This document shows, one piece after another, positions 7,847 to 17,049 of a DNA stretch of 64,000 bases. The notes beneath the pieces are model-generated. The model saw only the letters and a list, made by a program, of their open reading frames with translations, did no database searches and was not told where the DNA came from. The stretch comes from JAGWAJ01 sp026707615 (GTDB lineage: Bacteria > Acidobacteriota > Vicinamibacteria > Vicinamibacterales > UBA8438), in assembly GCA_965207595.1 (NCBI GenBank), contig CBDBMW010000012.1, positions 1,612,001 to 1,676,000 on the forward strand. The letters run 5' to 3'. The stretch's first letter is position 1; every line of letters begins with the position of its first letter. A program made the translations under genes and the position numbers.

Positions 7847-9537
7847 CGCGCATGGATCTTCCCGCGGTGCGTGCGGCGGCGCTCGTGACGGCGCTGGCCG
7901 CGGCGGCCGCCGCCCCCGCCCCGCTGGCCGCACAGGCACCGGGAGGCCTGGACCCCGCGATGCTGGCCGAGCCGCTCGAGGCGACGTGGCCGACCTACTC
8001 CGGCGATTACACCGGCCGGCGCTACAGCCTGCTGCGGCAGGTGACGACGGAGACCGTGCAGAACCTGACCCTGGCGTGGACGCGCGAGCTGGCGACCGGC
8101 ATGCCGCCGCTCGACGGGCCCCGCGCCCCCACGTTCACCGGCGGCGAGGGGACGGGCGACTTCGTCATCGGCCGCCAGCGCCTCAAGGGCGCCATCCTGC
8201 TGGTGGACGACGTGCTCTACGTGACCGCGCCGGATCACGTCTGGGCCCTCGACGCGCGCGACGGGAGCGAGATCTGGCACTACTTCTGGAAGACGCGCGG
8301 CAGCATCCACATCGGGAACCGCGGCGCGGCGCTCTGGCGGGACGCGCTGTTCTTCGAGACCCCGGACAACTACCTGGTCTCGCTCGACGCGCGCACGGGC
8401 AAGGAGCGGTGGCACGTCGAGATCGCCACCTTCGAGGACCAGTACTTCTCGACCATGGCGCCGATCGTCGTCGGCGACCACGTGCTGGCCGGGACCGGCA
8501 ACGACCTCGACGCACCCGGCTTCCTGCAGTCGTTCGATCCGCGGACGGGCGAGCGGCAGTGGATCTTCTACACCGTCCCGATGAAGCCGGGCGACCCCGG
8601 GCTCGACACCTGGCCGAGCCTCGACGCGGCGTCGCACGGCGGGGGACAGGTGTGGGTGCCGGGGGTCTACGACCCGGAGACGAACTACTACATCTTCGGC
8701 ACGGGCAACCCGACGCCCGGCTACACCGGCGTGGCCCGCCCCGGCGACAACCTGTTCACCTGCACGCTCATCGCGGTCGACGTCGATACCGGCGAGATGG
8801 CCTGGTACTTCCAGACGTCGCCGCACGACACGCACGACTGGGACTCGGCCCAGACGCCGATCCTGATCGACGGGGTCATCGACGGCGAGCCCCGCAAGCT
8901 GGTCTCGACGGCGGCGCGCAACGGCTACTTCTTCACCGTCGACCGGGTGACGGGCGAGCACGTCGCGACGAGCCGCTACGGGGCCACCGCCAACTGGGCC
9001 AGCCACGTGCGGGAGAGCGGCTCGCCGAACCCCGACCCCCGGAAGGAGGCGATCATTCCCGGCGCGCTCGTCTCGCCCGTCGAGGGCGGCGTCACCAACT
9101 GGCAGCCGCCGGCCTTCAACCCGGACACGGGGCTCTTCTACACGCAGGAGAACAACGGCTTCAACCTGCTCTACCTGACCGATCCCGACCCGCGCGGCTC
9201 GATGGGGCTCGGGGGCAAGGACCGGGTGGTGGTCGGGTCCGGAGGCAACGCCTTCTCCGCCATCGACTACCGGACCGGCAAGACGGTCTGGCGCCACCCG
9301 TGGCCGCCGGGCGGCGGGGGCGGGTCGGGCGTCCTGACCACGGCGGGCGGCGTGGTCTTCACCGGCGACGGGAGCGGCAACTTCGTGGCCTTCGACGCGG
9401 CGGGCGGCGGCCTGCTCTGGCACACGCGCATCGGGAACATCTCGAACGCGCCGCAGACCTACCTGGTGGACGGACGGCAGCACGTCCTGGTCGCGGTGGG
9501 CGAGCGGCTCTTCGCGTTCGTGATGTACGGCGGCTGA
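7843..9537 (+). CDS. PQQ-dependent dehydrogenase (quinoprotein beta-propeller)
   Basis: 564 residues. The start is fixed by the ATGA overlap with the cytochrome gene and gives a good signal peptide (ALAAAAAAPAPLAAQAPG). The repeats with Trp-docking ends (DGSEIWHYFW, TGKERWHVEI, TGERQWIFY, TGEMAWYFQ) define an eight-bladed quinoprotein propeller. TSPHDTHDWDSAQTP, near residue 330, corresponds to the conserved segment of methanol and alcohol dehydrogenase large subunits. It is therefore a periplasmic alcohol- or sugar-type dehydrogenase; the substrate is unknown. No PQQ biosynthesis genes occur in the window, so the cofactor must come from elsewhere in the genome or from outside. Confidence 0.87.
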   Translation: MTRMDLPAVRAAALVTALAAAAAAPAPLAAQAPGGLDPAMLAEPLEATWPTYSGDYTGRRYSLLRQVTTETVQNLTLAWTRELATGMPPLDGPRAPTFTGGEGTGDFVIGRQRLKGAILLVDDVLYVTAPDHVWALDARDGSEIWHYFWKTRGSIHIGNRGAALWRDALFFETPDNYLVSLDARTGKERWHVEIATFEDQYFSTMAPIVVGDHVLAGTGNDLDAPGFLQSFDPRTGERQWIFYTVPMKPGDPGLDTWPSLDAASHGGGQVWVPGVYDPETNYYIFGTGNPTPGYTGVARPGDNLFTCTLIAVDVDTGEMAWYFQTSPHDTHDWDSAQTPILIDGVIDGEPRKLVSTAARNGYFFTVDRVTGEHVATSRYGATANWASHVRESGSPNPDPRKEAIIPGALVSPVEGGVTNWQPPAFNPDTGLFYTQENNGFNLLYLTDPDPRGSMGLGGKDRVVVGSGGNAFSAIDYRTGKTVWRHPWPPGGGGGSGVLTTAGGVVFTGDGSGNFVAFDAAGGGLLWHTRIGNISNAPQTYLVDGRQHVLVAVGERLFAFVMYGG

Positions 9538-9541
9538 GCGG

Positions 9542-10012
9542 ATGGCGGACACGCCCCCGAAGGCGTCGGCGGTCGAGCTCCCCGCGGGGCTGATGGAGAT
9601 CGCGCAGGTGGACGACGCCGGCCTGCTCTTCATCTCCCCCGTCATCCACGACTGGCAGGTGGTCGCGGATCGCGGCATCGACACCGTGATCGACCTCGAG
9701 GGCGGGCTCGACGTCGGCGTCCCCACCGAGCCCCACGAGATCCTCTACGTCTACTACCCGATCCTGGACGAGGCCCTTCCCGAGCCGACCCGGACCGACG
9801 CCGTGGCCTCGCTCGGCGCCCTCCTCGTCGGGCAGGGGCACCGCGTCCTGTCGCATTGCGGCATGGGCTTCAACCGCTCGGCCCTCATCGCCGGCCTCAT
9901 CCTCCACAAGCTGGGCATGCCCGGGCGGCAGGTCGTGGCGCAGATCCGCGCGCGCCGGCCCGGGGCGCTGTACAACGAGCGGTTCGCCGAGTACCTGGAA
10001 TCGCTCGGGTAG
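9542..10012 (+). CDS. Dual-specificity/tyrosine-type protein phosphatase
   Basis: 156 residues. The P-loop HCGMGFNR at about residues 105-112 fits the C-x5-R catalytic motif with the preceding His. The upstream Asp-containing segment YYPILDEALPEP could supply the general acid. The size matches single-domain DSP phosphatases, which act on phosphotyrosine or phosphoserine, or on phosphoinositide or RNA 5'-phosphate substrates in related families. It starts four bases after the quinoprotein stop, so it is probably the third gene of that operon, though a functional link is not evident. No signal peptide, so cytoplasmic. Confidence 0.85.
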   Translation: MADTPPKASAVELPAGLMEIAQVDDAGLLFISPVIHDWQVVADRGIDTVIDLEGGLDVGVPTEPHEILYVYYPILDEALPEPTRTDAVASLGALLVGQGHRVLSHCGMGFNRSALIAGLILHKLGMPGRQVVAQIRARRPGALYNERFAEYLESLG

Positions 10013-10123
10013 GCGTCCCGCGGGGCTCGTCCCGCGGCCGGATTCCCGCGCGCGCGTAGGCGCATGCGCGTCGGCGTGCAGTAGGATCCGCGCATTCCCG
10101 TTGGAACGCGACAAACTGCCGAC

Positions 10124-11872
10124 ATGACCACGATACCCGCCGGCGGCGTGCGAGATCTCCGGTACGAACCGGAGGAACGGCCTCCGCCCGCGCTCGCTCT
10201 CGGGCTCGGCTTCCAGTTCGCCATGCTCACCGTGGCGGGCATCGTGCTGACGCCGGCCATCGTCGTGCGGGCCGCGGGCGGCAGCGAGGACTTCCTGTCG
10301 TGGGCGGCCTTCGCGGCGCTGGCGATCAGCGGCGTCACGACGACCCTGCAGGCGGTCCGCGTCGGGCGGGTGGGCGCCGGCCACGTGCTGCTGATGGGCA
10401 CGTCGGCCGCCTTCATCGCGGTGTGCGTCACCGCCCTGGTCGAGGGCGGGCCTGGGCTGCTGGCGACCCTCGTCACCCTCTCCGCACTGTGCCAGTTCGC
10501 GCTCTCGACGCGCCTCTCGCTGCTGCGGCGCATACTCACCCCGACCGTGTGCGGCACCGTCATCATGCTGATCCCGGTGACGCTGATGCCCATCATGTTC
10601 GGCATGCTCACCGACGTGCCGGAGGGCGCCCCGCCGTCGGCCGCGCCGCTCAGCGTGATCGTGACGCTGCTGGTGACGGTGGGGGTCACCCTCCGCGCTA
10701 CGGGCGTGGTGCGCCTCTGGGCCCCCGTGATCGGCATCGCCGCCGGCTGCGCAATCGCCGGCTGGTTCGGCATCTACGACACGGGACTCGTGGCCGAGGC
10801 GGGCTGGATCGGCCTGCCGGCCGGCGCGTGGCCGGGCCTGGACCTGCACTTCGGGGTCGCCTTCTGGGCGCTGCTGCCGGCGTTCGTGTTCGTGACCCTG
10901 ATCGGCGCCATCGAGACCATCGGCGACAGCGTCGCCATCCAGCGGGTCTCGCGGCGGACGCCGCGGGCCACCGACTACCGCGTCGTGCAGGGGGCGGTTA
11001 CCGCGGACGGCGTCGGCAACCTGCTCTCGGGCCTGGCGGCGACCGTGCCCAACACGACCTATTCGTCGAGCGTCTCCGTGACGGACATCACCGGCGTGGC
11101 CTCCCGCACCGTCGGCGTCTACATCGGGGCCATCTTCGTCGTGCTGGCGTTCCTGCCGAAGTTCATGGCGCTGATCCTCGCCATCCCCGGCCCGGTCGTC
11201 GGCGCCTACACCGTCGTGCTGATGGCCACGCTCTTCGTTCTCGGCATGCGCGTCGTGGTCGAGGACGGCGTGGACTACCGCAAGGGGGTCGTGGCCGGAG
11301 TCGGCTTCTGGATCGGCCTGGGGTTCCAGAACGAGCTGATCTTCGCCGACTCCCTCGGCGCCTGGAGCGGGCTGCTGGGCAACGGCATGACGGCCGGCGG
11401 CCTGGCGTCCATCCTGATGACGCTCTTCCTGGAGCTGTCCCGGCCGCGGCCGCGGCGCCTGCGGACCGCGCTGAACGGCGACGCCTACCCGACCATCGAT
11501 GCGTTCCTGAGCGAGTTCGCCCAGGGCCGCGGCTGGAGCAGGGCGATGCGCGACCGCCTCCGGGCGGTGGGCGAGGAGACCCTGTTGACGCTCATCCGCC
11601 GGGAGGAGGAGGGGCCCGCGGGAGAGGAACGCAAGCTCCAGGTCACCGCGCGCAACGACGGCCGGGCGGCGGAGCTCGAGTTCGTCGCCGCGACCGAGAA
11701 GGCCAACATCGAGGACCGCATCGCACTCCTCGGCGACCGCGTGACCGGGGCGGAGATCGAGCAGGAAGTCTCGCTCCGGCTGCTCCGGCACCTGGCCTCG
11801 TCCGTGCGGCACCAGCAGTACCACGATACGGACGTGCTGACGGTGCGCGTGGAGCCGCGCGCGTCCGCGTAG
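10124..11872 (+). CDS. NCS2-family (xanthine/uracil) permease with extra C-terminal domain, paralogue 1
   Basis: 582 residues. Residues about 20-455 form the multi-helix nucleobase:cation symporter-2 fold: FQFAMLTVAGIVLTPAIVV at the N-terminus, IGAIETIGDSVAIQ in the substrate-site region, and NTTYSSSVSVTDITGVASR, the conserved TM10-type signature. After the last helix comes a soluble region of about 125 residues not found in standard NCS2 permeases. Its pattern (RLRAVGEETLLTLI, ELEFVAA, EDRIALLG, SLRLLRHLASSVRHQQYHDTD) is reminiscent of an RsbW-like GHKL fold that has lost its ATP-binding glycine boxes; this is inference. A close paralogue lies at 13412, beyond an MFS gene. Confidence 0.85.
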   Translation: MTTIPAGGVRDLRYEPEERPPPALALGLGFQFAMLTVAGIVLTPAIVVRAAGGSEDFLSWAAFAALAISGVTTTLQAVRVGRVGAGHVLLMGTSAAFIAVCVTALVEGGPGLLATLVTLSALCQFALSTRLSLLRRILTPTVCGTVIMLIPVTLMPIMFGMLTDVPEGAPPSAAPLSVIVTLLVTVGVTLRATGVVRLWAPVIGIAAGCAIAGWFGIYDTGLVAEAGWIGLPAGAWPGLDLHFGVAFWALLPAFVFVTLIGAIETIGDSVAIQRVSRRTPRATDYRVVQGAVTADGVGNLLSGLAATVPNTTYSSSVSVTDITGVASRTVGVYIGAIFVVLAFLPKFMALILAIPGPVVGAYTVVLMATLFVLGMRVVVEDGVDYRKGVVAGVGFWIGLGFQNELIFADSLGAWSGLLGNGMTAGGLASILMTLFLELSRPRPRRLRTALNGDAYPTIDAFLSEFAQGRGWSRAMRDRLRAVGEETLLTLIRREEEGPAGEERKLQVTARNDGRAAELEFVAATEKANIEDRIALLGDRVTGAEIEQEVSLRLLRHLASSVRHQQYHDTDVLTVRVEPRASA

Positions 11873-11895
11873 AAGCTGCGCCGTAGAGCCGGCGA
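11870..11895. repeat. Half-copy of dispersed palindromic repeat at a stop codon
   Basis: The TAG stop of the first NCS2 gene is followed directly by AAGCTGCGCCGTAGAG, close to the TAG-GAGTCTGCGCCGTAGAAC arrangement seen (on the other strand) at 19517. It is the only copy that follows a plus-strand gene. Confidence 0.5.
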
Positions 11896-11988
11896 CGCAC
11901 GAACCCGTGCCCGCGCAGCCTCCCAAGGGCCCGCAAGGGCGCGCTGGCGGCGCCGCACCCCGGCCGGCTGCCCGGCCTGGGGCCTTGC

Positions 11989-13251
11989 CTAGCCGGAGCG
12001 GGCGCCGGCCGGAACGGGCGCCGCTTCCCGGACGAGGGGACGTTCGTCGATCGGCAGGTGGATCAGCGCCGCCGCCAGGCCGAGCGCGACCCCGGCCCAC
12101 CAGATTCCGTCGTAGGAGCCGGTGGCGTCGTGGAGCCGTCCCCCGAGCCAGACGCCGAGGAAGCTGCCGAGCTGGTGGCTGAGGAAGACGACGCCGAAGA
12201 GCGTCGCGAGGTAACGCACGCCGAACACCTGGCCCACGATGCCCGTGGTCAGCGGCACGGTGGAGAGCCACAGCAGCCCCATCGCCGCCGCGAAGAGGTA
12301 GATGACCGCCGGCGTCTTGGGCGCGAGCATCAGCAGCGCGATGGCCGCCGCCCGCAGCGCGTAGATGGTGCTCAGTCCCGACTTCTTGCTCCAGCGCTGC
12401 CCCGCCGCGCCCGAAGCGAACGACCCCAGGATGTTGAACAGCCCGATCACGGCGATGGCTCCGGCCCCCACGGAGGCGGGGAGCCCCAGGTCGCGGACGT
12501 AGGCCGGAAAGTGCACGGTGATGAACGCGACGTGGAAGCCGCAGACGAAGAACCCGACCGTCAGCAGGAGGTAGCCGCCGTGTCCGACCGCCTCGCGCAG
12601 GGCGCCGGCCAGCGTCTGTCCGCCCCCCGGCTCGCCCCGCACCGCCGGCGAGCCCGGCAGGAGGAACGCCAGCGGCGCGATCGCCAGCGTCGACGCCCCC
12701 AGGGCGAGCAGCGCCGGCTGCCAGCCGTAGGAGGCGATGAACGCCTGCCCGAGCGGGGAGAAGACGACCTGCCCGAACGAGCCGGCCGCCGTTCCGAGGC
12801 CCAGGGCCAGCGACCGCCGTTCCGGGCCGACCAGCTTCGCCATCGCGGCCAGCGCGATGGTGAATGCCGTGAACGCGACGCCTATGCCCACGAGGATGCC
12901 GGCCGTCATCTGCAGAGCGGCGGCGCTCTCCGCGTACGCCATGCCCCAGAGGCCGGCCGCGTAGAGGACGGCTCCCGCCGCCAGCACGCGCGGCGGCCCG
13001 AAGCGGTCGCTCAGCGCCCCCGCAAAGGGGAGCGCAATGCCCCACAGCAGGTTCTGGACGGCCAGGGCGAGCGCGAACGTCTCGCGGCCCCAGCCGCGTG
13101 CGCCCGTCATCGGCTCCAGGAAGAGCCCCAGGACCGAGCGCGCGCCGAACCCCACCATCGAGAGGAGGCAGGCCGCCACGAGGACCAGGGCCGGGGTCTG
13201 CCAGGCGGGGGCGCGAGCGCGGTCCGGGGCGGGCGCGAGGGCAGCGGTCAT
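11989..13251 (-). CDS. Major facilitator superfamily transporter
   Basis: 420 residues from the ATG at 13251; the open frame extends further upstream, but that part is Pro/Ala-rich and not membrane-like. Twelve hydrophobic segments are visible. The loop between helices 2 and 3 carries GALSDRFGPPRVLAAG, the MFS A-motif (G-x3-D-R-x-G). A central hydrophilic loop (SPAVRGEPGGGQTLAG) separates the two halves. The closest general type is the monocarboxylate or oxalate/formate-like MFS group, so an organic anion is a plausible substrate. It is divergent from the second NCS2 permease and sits between the two NCS2 paralogues, which hints at a shared metabolic theme such as purine or ureide transport. 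Confidence 0.85.
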   Translation of the reverse strand: MTAALAPAPDRARAPAWQTPALVLVAACLLSMVGFGARSVLGLFLEPMTGARGWGRETFALALAVQNLLWGIALPFAGALSDRFGPPRVLAAGAVLYAAGLWGMAYAESAAALQMTAGILVGIGVAFTAFTIALAAMAKLVGPERRSLALGLGTAAGSFGQVVFSPLGQAFIASYGWQPALLALGASTLAIAPLAFLLPGSPAVRGEPGGGQTLAGALREAVGHGGYLLLTVGFFVCGFHVAFITVHFPAYVRDLGLPASVGAGAIAVIGLFNILGSFASGAAGQRWSKKSGLSTIYALRAAAIALLMLAPKTPAVIYLFAAAMGLLWLSTVPLTTGIVGQVFGVRYLATLFGVVFLSHQLGSFLGVWLGGRLHDATGSYDGIWWAGVALGLAAALIHLPIDERPLVREAAPVPAGARSG

Positions 13252-13411
13252 GAGCAGAGCGTCGTCGGTGGCCGGCTCCGGAGCCGACGGCCCGTGCGGG
13301 GACGGGGTCGGGTCGGGCGCGAGCCCCCAGCATAGCGCGGGGCCGCAAGCCGGGAGGCGCGCTCCGGCCGCCGCGGGATAGAATCGCCCGCGAACCGGCC
13401 GCACCGAGAAC

Positions 13412-15166
13412 ATGGCAACGCAGTCCTCCACGGCACGAACGCTCGACATTCGCTACGAGGCCGACGAGAAGCCGCCGCACAGCGTGGCGTTCGGACTCGG
13501 CCTGCAGTACGCGCTGCTCGCCGTGTCCGGCATCGTCATCACCCCCGCCATCGTGGTCCGCGCCGGCGGCGGGGGCGATGCCTTCCTCGCGTGGGCCACG
13601 TTCGCGGCGCTCTTCATCAGCGGTGTGACGACGGTCCTGCAGGCCGTCCGCGTGTGGCGCGTCGGGGCGGGCTACATCCTGCTGATGGGTACGTCGGGCG
13701 CGTTCATCGCGGTCTGCGTCACCGCGCTCGCGCGGGGCGGGCCGGGCCTGCTGGCGACGCTGGTCGCCGCCTCGGCCCTGTTCCAGTTCCTGTTGTCGGC
13801 ACGGCTCTCGCTGCTGCGCCGCGTCTTCACGCCGGTCGTCTCGGGCACCGTGATCATGCTGATCCCGGTCACGGTGGTGCCGATCATGTTCGACATGCTG
13901 ACCGACGTCCCGGCGGGGGCGGCGCGGGCCGCCGCGCCGGTGAGCACGGCCGCGACCCTCGCCGTGATCATCGTGGTCACGGTGCTGGCGAGAGGCGTCT
14001 GGAGGCTCTGGGCCCTCGCGTTCGGCACCGTGGCCGGCTGCCTCGTCTCCGCCGGGTTCGGCCTCTACGATACGCAGAGCGTCCTGGACGCGGCCTGGAT
14101 CGGCCTGCCGGCAGGGGGCTGGCCGGGCTTCGACCTCAGCTTCGGCACCGCCTTCTGGTCCCTGCTGCCGGCGTTCATCTTCGTCACCCTGATCGGCGCC
14201 ATCGAGACGCTCGGCGACAGCGTCGCCATCCAGCGCGTCTCCTGGCGCCAGCCGCGGGCGACCGACTTCCGCGCCGTCCAGGGAGCGGTCGCCGCCGACG
14301 GGCTGGGCAACCTGCTCTCGGGGCTCGCGGCCACGGTCCCGAACACGACCTACTCGTCGAGCGTATCGATAACCGAGATCACCGGCGTCGCCGCGCGCAC
14401 GGTCGGCATCTACATCGGGCTCGTGTTCATGGCCCTGGCCTTCGTGCCGAAGTTCATGGCCCTCATCCTCGCCATCCCCGGCCCCGTCGTCGCGGCCTAC
14501 CTGATCGTGCTGCTCGCCATCCTCTTCGTGCTCGGCATGCGGGTGGTCATCCAGGAGGGCGTCGACTACCGGAAGGGGGTTGCGGTCGGGGTTGCGTTCT
14601 GGCTGGGCGTGGGCTTCCAGAACCAGTTGATCTATGCCGACTACTTCAACGAGTTCTGGGCCGGCCTGCTCGAGAACGGCATGACCACGGGCGGCCTCAC
14701 CGTGATCGTGATCATGCTGTTCATGGAGCTGACGCAGCCGCGGCGGCTCCGCACCCGCACCGAGCTCGACGCCGGGGCCTACCCGAAGATCGACGAGTTC
14801 CTCGGCAGGTTCGCGGCGGACCGCGGCCTGGGCAAGGTGATGACCCAGCGGCTCCGCGCGGTCGGCGAGGAGACGCTGCTCACGCTGATCCGCCAGGAGG
14901 AGGAGGGCCGCGCCCGTGAGGGTCGCCGCCTGCTGGTCGTGGCCCACCGCGTCGGCGCCGCGGTCGAGCTGGAGTTCGTCGCAGCCACGGACGAGACCAA
15001 CATCGAGGACCGGATCGCGCTGCTCGGCGAGCGGGTCTCGGGCGTGCCGGTCGAGGAGGAAGTCTCCCTGCGGCTGCTCCAGCACTACGCCTCGTCCGTG
15101 CGCCACCAGCAGTATCACGACACGGACGTGGTGACGGTCCGGGTGGAGCACGCCGGCACGTCGTGA
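13412..15166 (+). CDS. NCS2-family permease with extra C-terminal domain, paralogue 2
   Basis: 584 residues, alignable along its whole length with the gene at 10124, including the soluble C-terminal region of about 125 residues (GEETLLTLIRQEEEG, ELEFVAATDETNIEDRIALLGE, RLLQHYASSVRHQQYHDTD). The membrane part carries the same NCS2 signatures (IGAIETLGDSVAIQ, NTTYSSSVSITEITG). The main differences are in the loop near residue 160 and in the region of the putative substrate helices. A local duplication is the simplest origin, with the MFS gene between the copies on the other strand. The stop overlaps the MutS-like gene (GTGA), so the two may be co-transcribed. Confidence 0.85.
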   Translation: MATQSSTARTLDIRYEADEKPPHSVAFGLGLQYALLAVSGIVITPAIVVRAGGGGDAFLAWATFAALFISGVTTVLQAVRVWRVGAGYILLMGTSGAFIAVCVTALARGGPGLLATLVAASALFQFLLSARLSLLRRVFTPVVSGTVIMLIPVTVVPIMFDMLTDVPAGAARAAAPVSTAATLAVIIVVTVLARGVWRLWALAFGTVAGCLVSAGFGLYDTQSVLDAAWIGLPAGGWPGFDLSFGTAFWSLLPAFIFVTLIGAIETLGDSVAIQRVSWRQPRATDFRAVQGAVAADGLGNLLSGLAATVPNTTYSSSVSITEITGVAARTVGIYIGLVFMALAFVPKFMALILAIPGPVVAAYLIVLLAILFVLGMRVVIQEGVDYRKGVAVGVAFWLGVGFQNQLIYADYFNEFWAGLLENGMTTGGLTVIVIMLFMELTQPRRLRTRTELDAGAYPKIDEFLGRFAADRGLGKVMTQRLRAVGEETLLTLIRQEEEGRAREGRRLLVVAHRVGAAVELEFVAATDETNIEDRIALLGERVSGVPVEEEVSLRLLQHYASSVRHQQYHDTDVVTVRVEHAGTS

Positions 15167-17019
15167 CCGCCGCCCGGCTCGATCCCGAGCGAACCTACGC
15201 CGAGCGCCGGGCCGCTCGCGAGGCGGAGCACGCCGCCACGGACGAGCGGCATCGCAGGGTCGGACTCTGGCGTCTCGCCTGCCTGGGTGCCGCCGGGGCG
15301 CTGGCGGTGGGGGCGATCGGCGGTGCCGGCTACTCGGCGTGGTGGGTCGCCGCACCGTTGCCGGTGGTGTTCTGGCTCGGCGTGCGGCTCGACCGCCTCG
15401 AGGACGAGCGATCGAGGCTGGCGCGCGCGATCGCCTTCTACGAGCGCGGGCAGGCCCGGCTCCGGGACGCCTGGACGGGGACGGGCGACGGCGACAGCGA
15501 CCTCGGGGACCCGGCGCACCTCTACGCGGCCGACCTCGACCTGTTCGGTCCCGGATCCCTGTTCGAGCGGCTCTCCCTCGCGCGGACGGATCGCGGCCGG
15601 GCGACGCTTGCCGCCTGGCTTCTGCGGCCGGCGCCGCCGGAGGTCGTGGTCCGGCGGCAGGAGGCGGTCGGCGAGCTCGCCCGCAACCCGGACCTCCGCG
15701 AGGACTTGGCCGTCGTCGGGGACGAGACGCGCGCCGCGGTCGATGCCGACGCGCTGCGGGGCTGGGCGGCGGCGCCGCCCGTCTTCCCGGCCGCCACGGC
15801 GCGGTGGCCGACCTGGCTGGGCTCCTGCGGCGGGGCGCTCGCCCTGGCGGCGGGCGTCGCCTACGCGCTCGCGGCCGGCCGGTCGCTCGCGCTGAGCCCG
15901 GCCGCGCAGTCGCTGATCGGGTGGTACTTCGTCGGGGCGGTCGTTGCCGTCGCCGTCGTCACCCGCCGGACGAGCGGCGTCGTCCGGCGGGTGTTCGCCG
16001 GGGTGAGCGCGGCCGCCCGCGACGTCGCGCTCCTCGGCAGGCTGCTGGCGCGTCTCGAGTCCGAGCGCTTCCGGGCTCCCCACCTCGTGGCCCTGCGCGC
16101 GGCCCTCGACACCGGCGGCGAGGCGCCCTCGCGCCAGGTGCGGCGCCTGACGCGCCTGATGGACCACGTCGACTCCCGCCACAACGCGTTCGCCCGCCTG
16201 TTCGGCTTCTTCCTGCTGTGGGACGTCCACCTGGCGCACGCGGTCGAGCGGTGGCGGCTGGCCAGCGGACCGTCGCTGGCCGCCTGGCTCGACGCGGCGG
16301 GAGAGATGGAGGCGCTGTCGTCGCTCGCGGCCTACCGTTTCGAATGTCCGGGGCACGCGTGGCCCGAGCTGCGGGAAGGCCCGGCGCACTTCGCGGCCGA
16401 GGCCCTTGCGCACCCGCTGCTGCCGGCGGGGGCGGTGGCGAACGACGTACGGCTGGGCGACGCGCCGCGGGTGCTGCTGCTGAGCGGCTCGAACATGTCG
16501 GGCAAGAGCACGCTGCTCCGGGCCATCGGCGTCACGGCGGTGCTGGCCCAGGCGGGAGCGCCCGTCCGCGCCCGCCGGCTGCGGATGTCTCCGCTCGCGG
16601 TCGGCGCGTCGGTCCGCATCGTCGACTCGCTCCAGGGGGGCAGCTCCCGCTTTCACACGGAGATCACCCGGCTGCACGCGATCCTGGAGCGGGCTGCCCG
16701 CGCCCGGGCCGAGGACGGCAGCCCGCCGGTCCTCTTCCTGATCGACGAGTGCCTGCACGGCACCAACTCCCACGATCGCCTGGTCGGGGCCCGCGCGGTC
16801 GTGACCGGACTGGCCGACCGCGGAGCCATCGGCGTCGTCACGACGCACGACCTCGCCCTGACGCGCATCGCCGAGGCGCTCGGCCCGCGAGCGGACAACG
16901 TCCATTTCCGAGACCACCTGGTCGCGGGCCGCCTGCGCTTCGACTACACCCTGCGGACGGGCGTCGTTGCCGAGGGCAACGCGCTGGCGCTGATGCGGGA
17001 GGTGGGTTTCGACCTGTGA
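15163..17019 (+). CDS. MutS-family ATPase with N-terminal membrane segments
   Basis: 618 residues from a GTG overlapping the preceding stop. Two hydrophobic segments near residues 30-70 (LACLGAAGALAVGAIGGAG and APLPVVFWLGVRL) and two more near residues 210-265 predict membrane anchoring. The C-terminal ATPase has the MutS Walker A GSNMSGKST at about residue 443, Walker B FLIDECLHGTNS at about residue 525, and VVTTHDLAL. The mismatch-recognition domain of MutS1 is absent. This architecture matches the MutS-related membrane proteins annotated in Bacteroidota and Acidobacteriota, whose role is unknown. It should not be called a mismatch-repair gene. Confidence 0.85.
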   Translation: MTAARLDPERTYAERRAAREAEHAATDERHRRVGLWRLACLGAAGALAVGAIGGAGYSAWWVAAPLPVVFWLGVRLDRLEDERSRLARAIAFYERGQARLRDAWTGTGDGDSDLGDPAHLYAADLDLFGPGSLFERLSLARTDRGRATLAAWLLRPAPPEVVVRRQEAVGELARNPDLREDLAVVGDETRAAVDADALRGWAAAPPVFPAATARWPTWLGSCGGALALAAGVAYALAAGRSLALSPAAQSLIGWYFVGAVVAVAVVTRRTSGVVRRVFAGVSAAARDVALLGRLLARLESERFRAPHLVALRAALDTGGEAPSRQVRRLTRLMDHVDSRHNAFARLFGFFLLWDVHLAHAVERWRLASGPSLAAWLDAAGEMEALSSLAAYRFECPGHAWPELREGPAHFAAEALAHPLLPAGAVANDVRLGDAPRVLLLSGSNMSGKSTLLRAIGVTAVLAQAGAPVRARRLRMSPLAVGASVRIVDSLQGGSSRFHTEITRLHAILERAARARAEDGSPPVLFLIDECLHGTNSHDRLVGARAVVTGLADRGAIGVVTTHDLALTRIAEALGPRADNVHFRDHLVAGRLRFDYTLRTGVVAEGNALALMREVGFDL

Positions 17020-17049
17020 ACGGCGCGGTCGGCGTCCGCCGATCGGGGG

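Noticed and set aside
9359..15355. Very long minus-strand open frame of 1998 codons
   Set aside because: It runs opposite to the phosphatase, both NCS2 permeases and most of the quinoprotein end, has shadow-type composition (Arg, His, Gly, Asp) and no family features.
15163..17019. Calling the MutS-like gene a mismatch-repair mutS
   Set aside because: The mismatch-recognition domain is missing and membrane segments are present, so only the ATPase relationship is supported.
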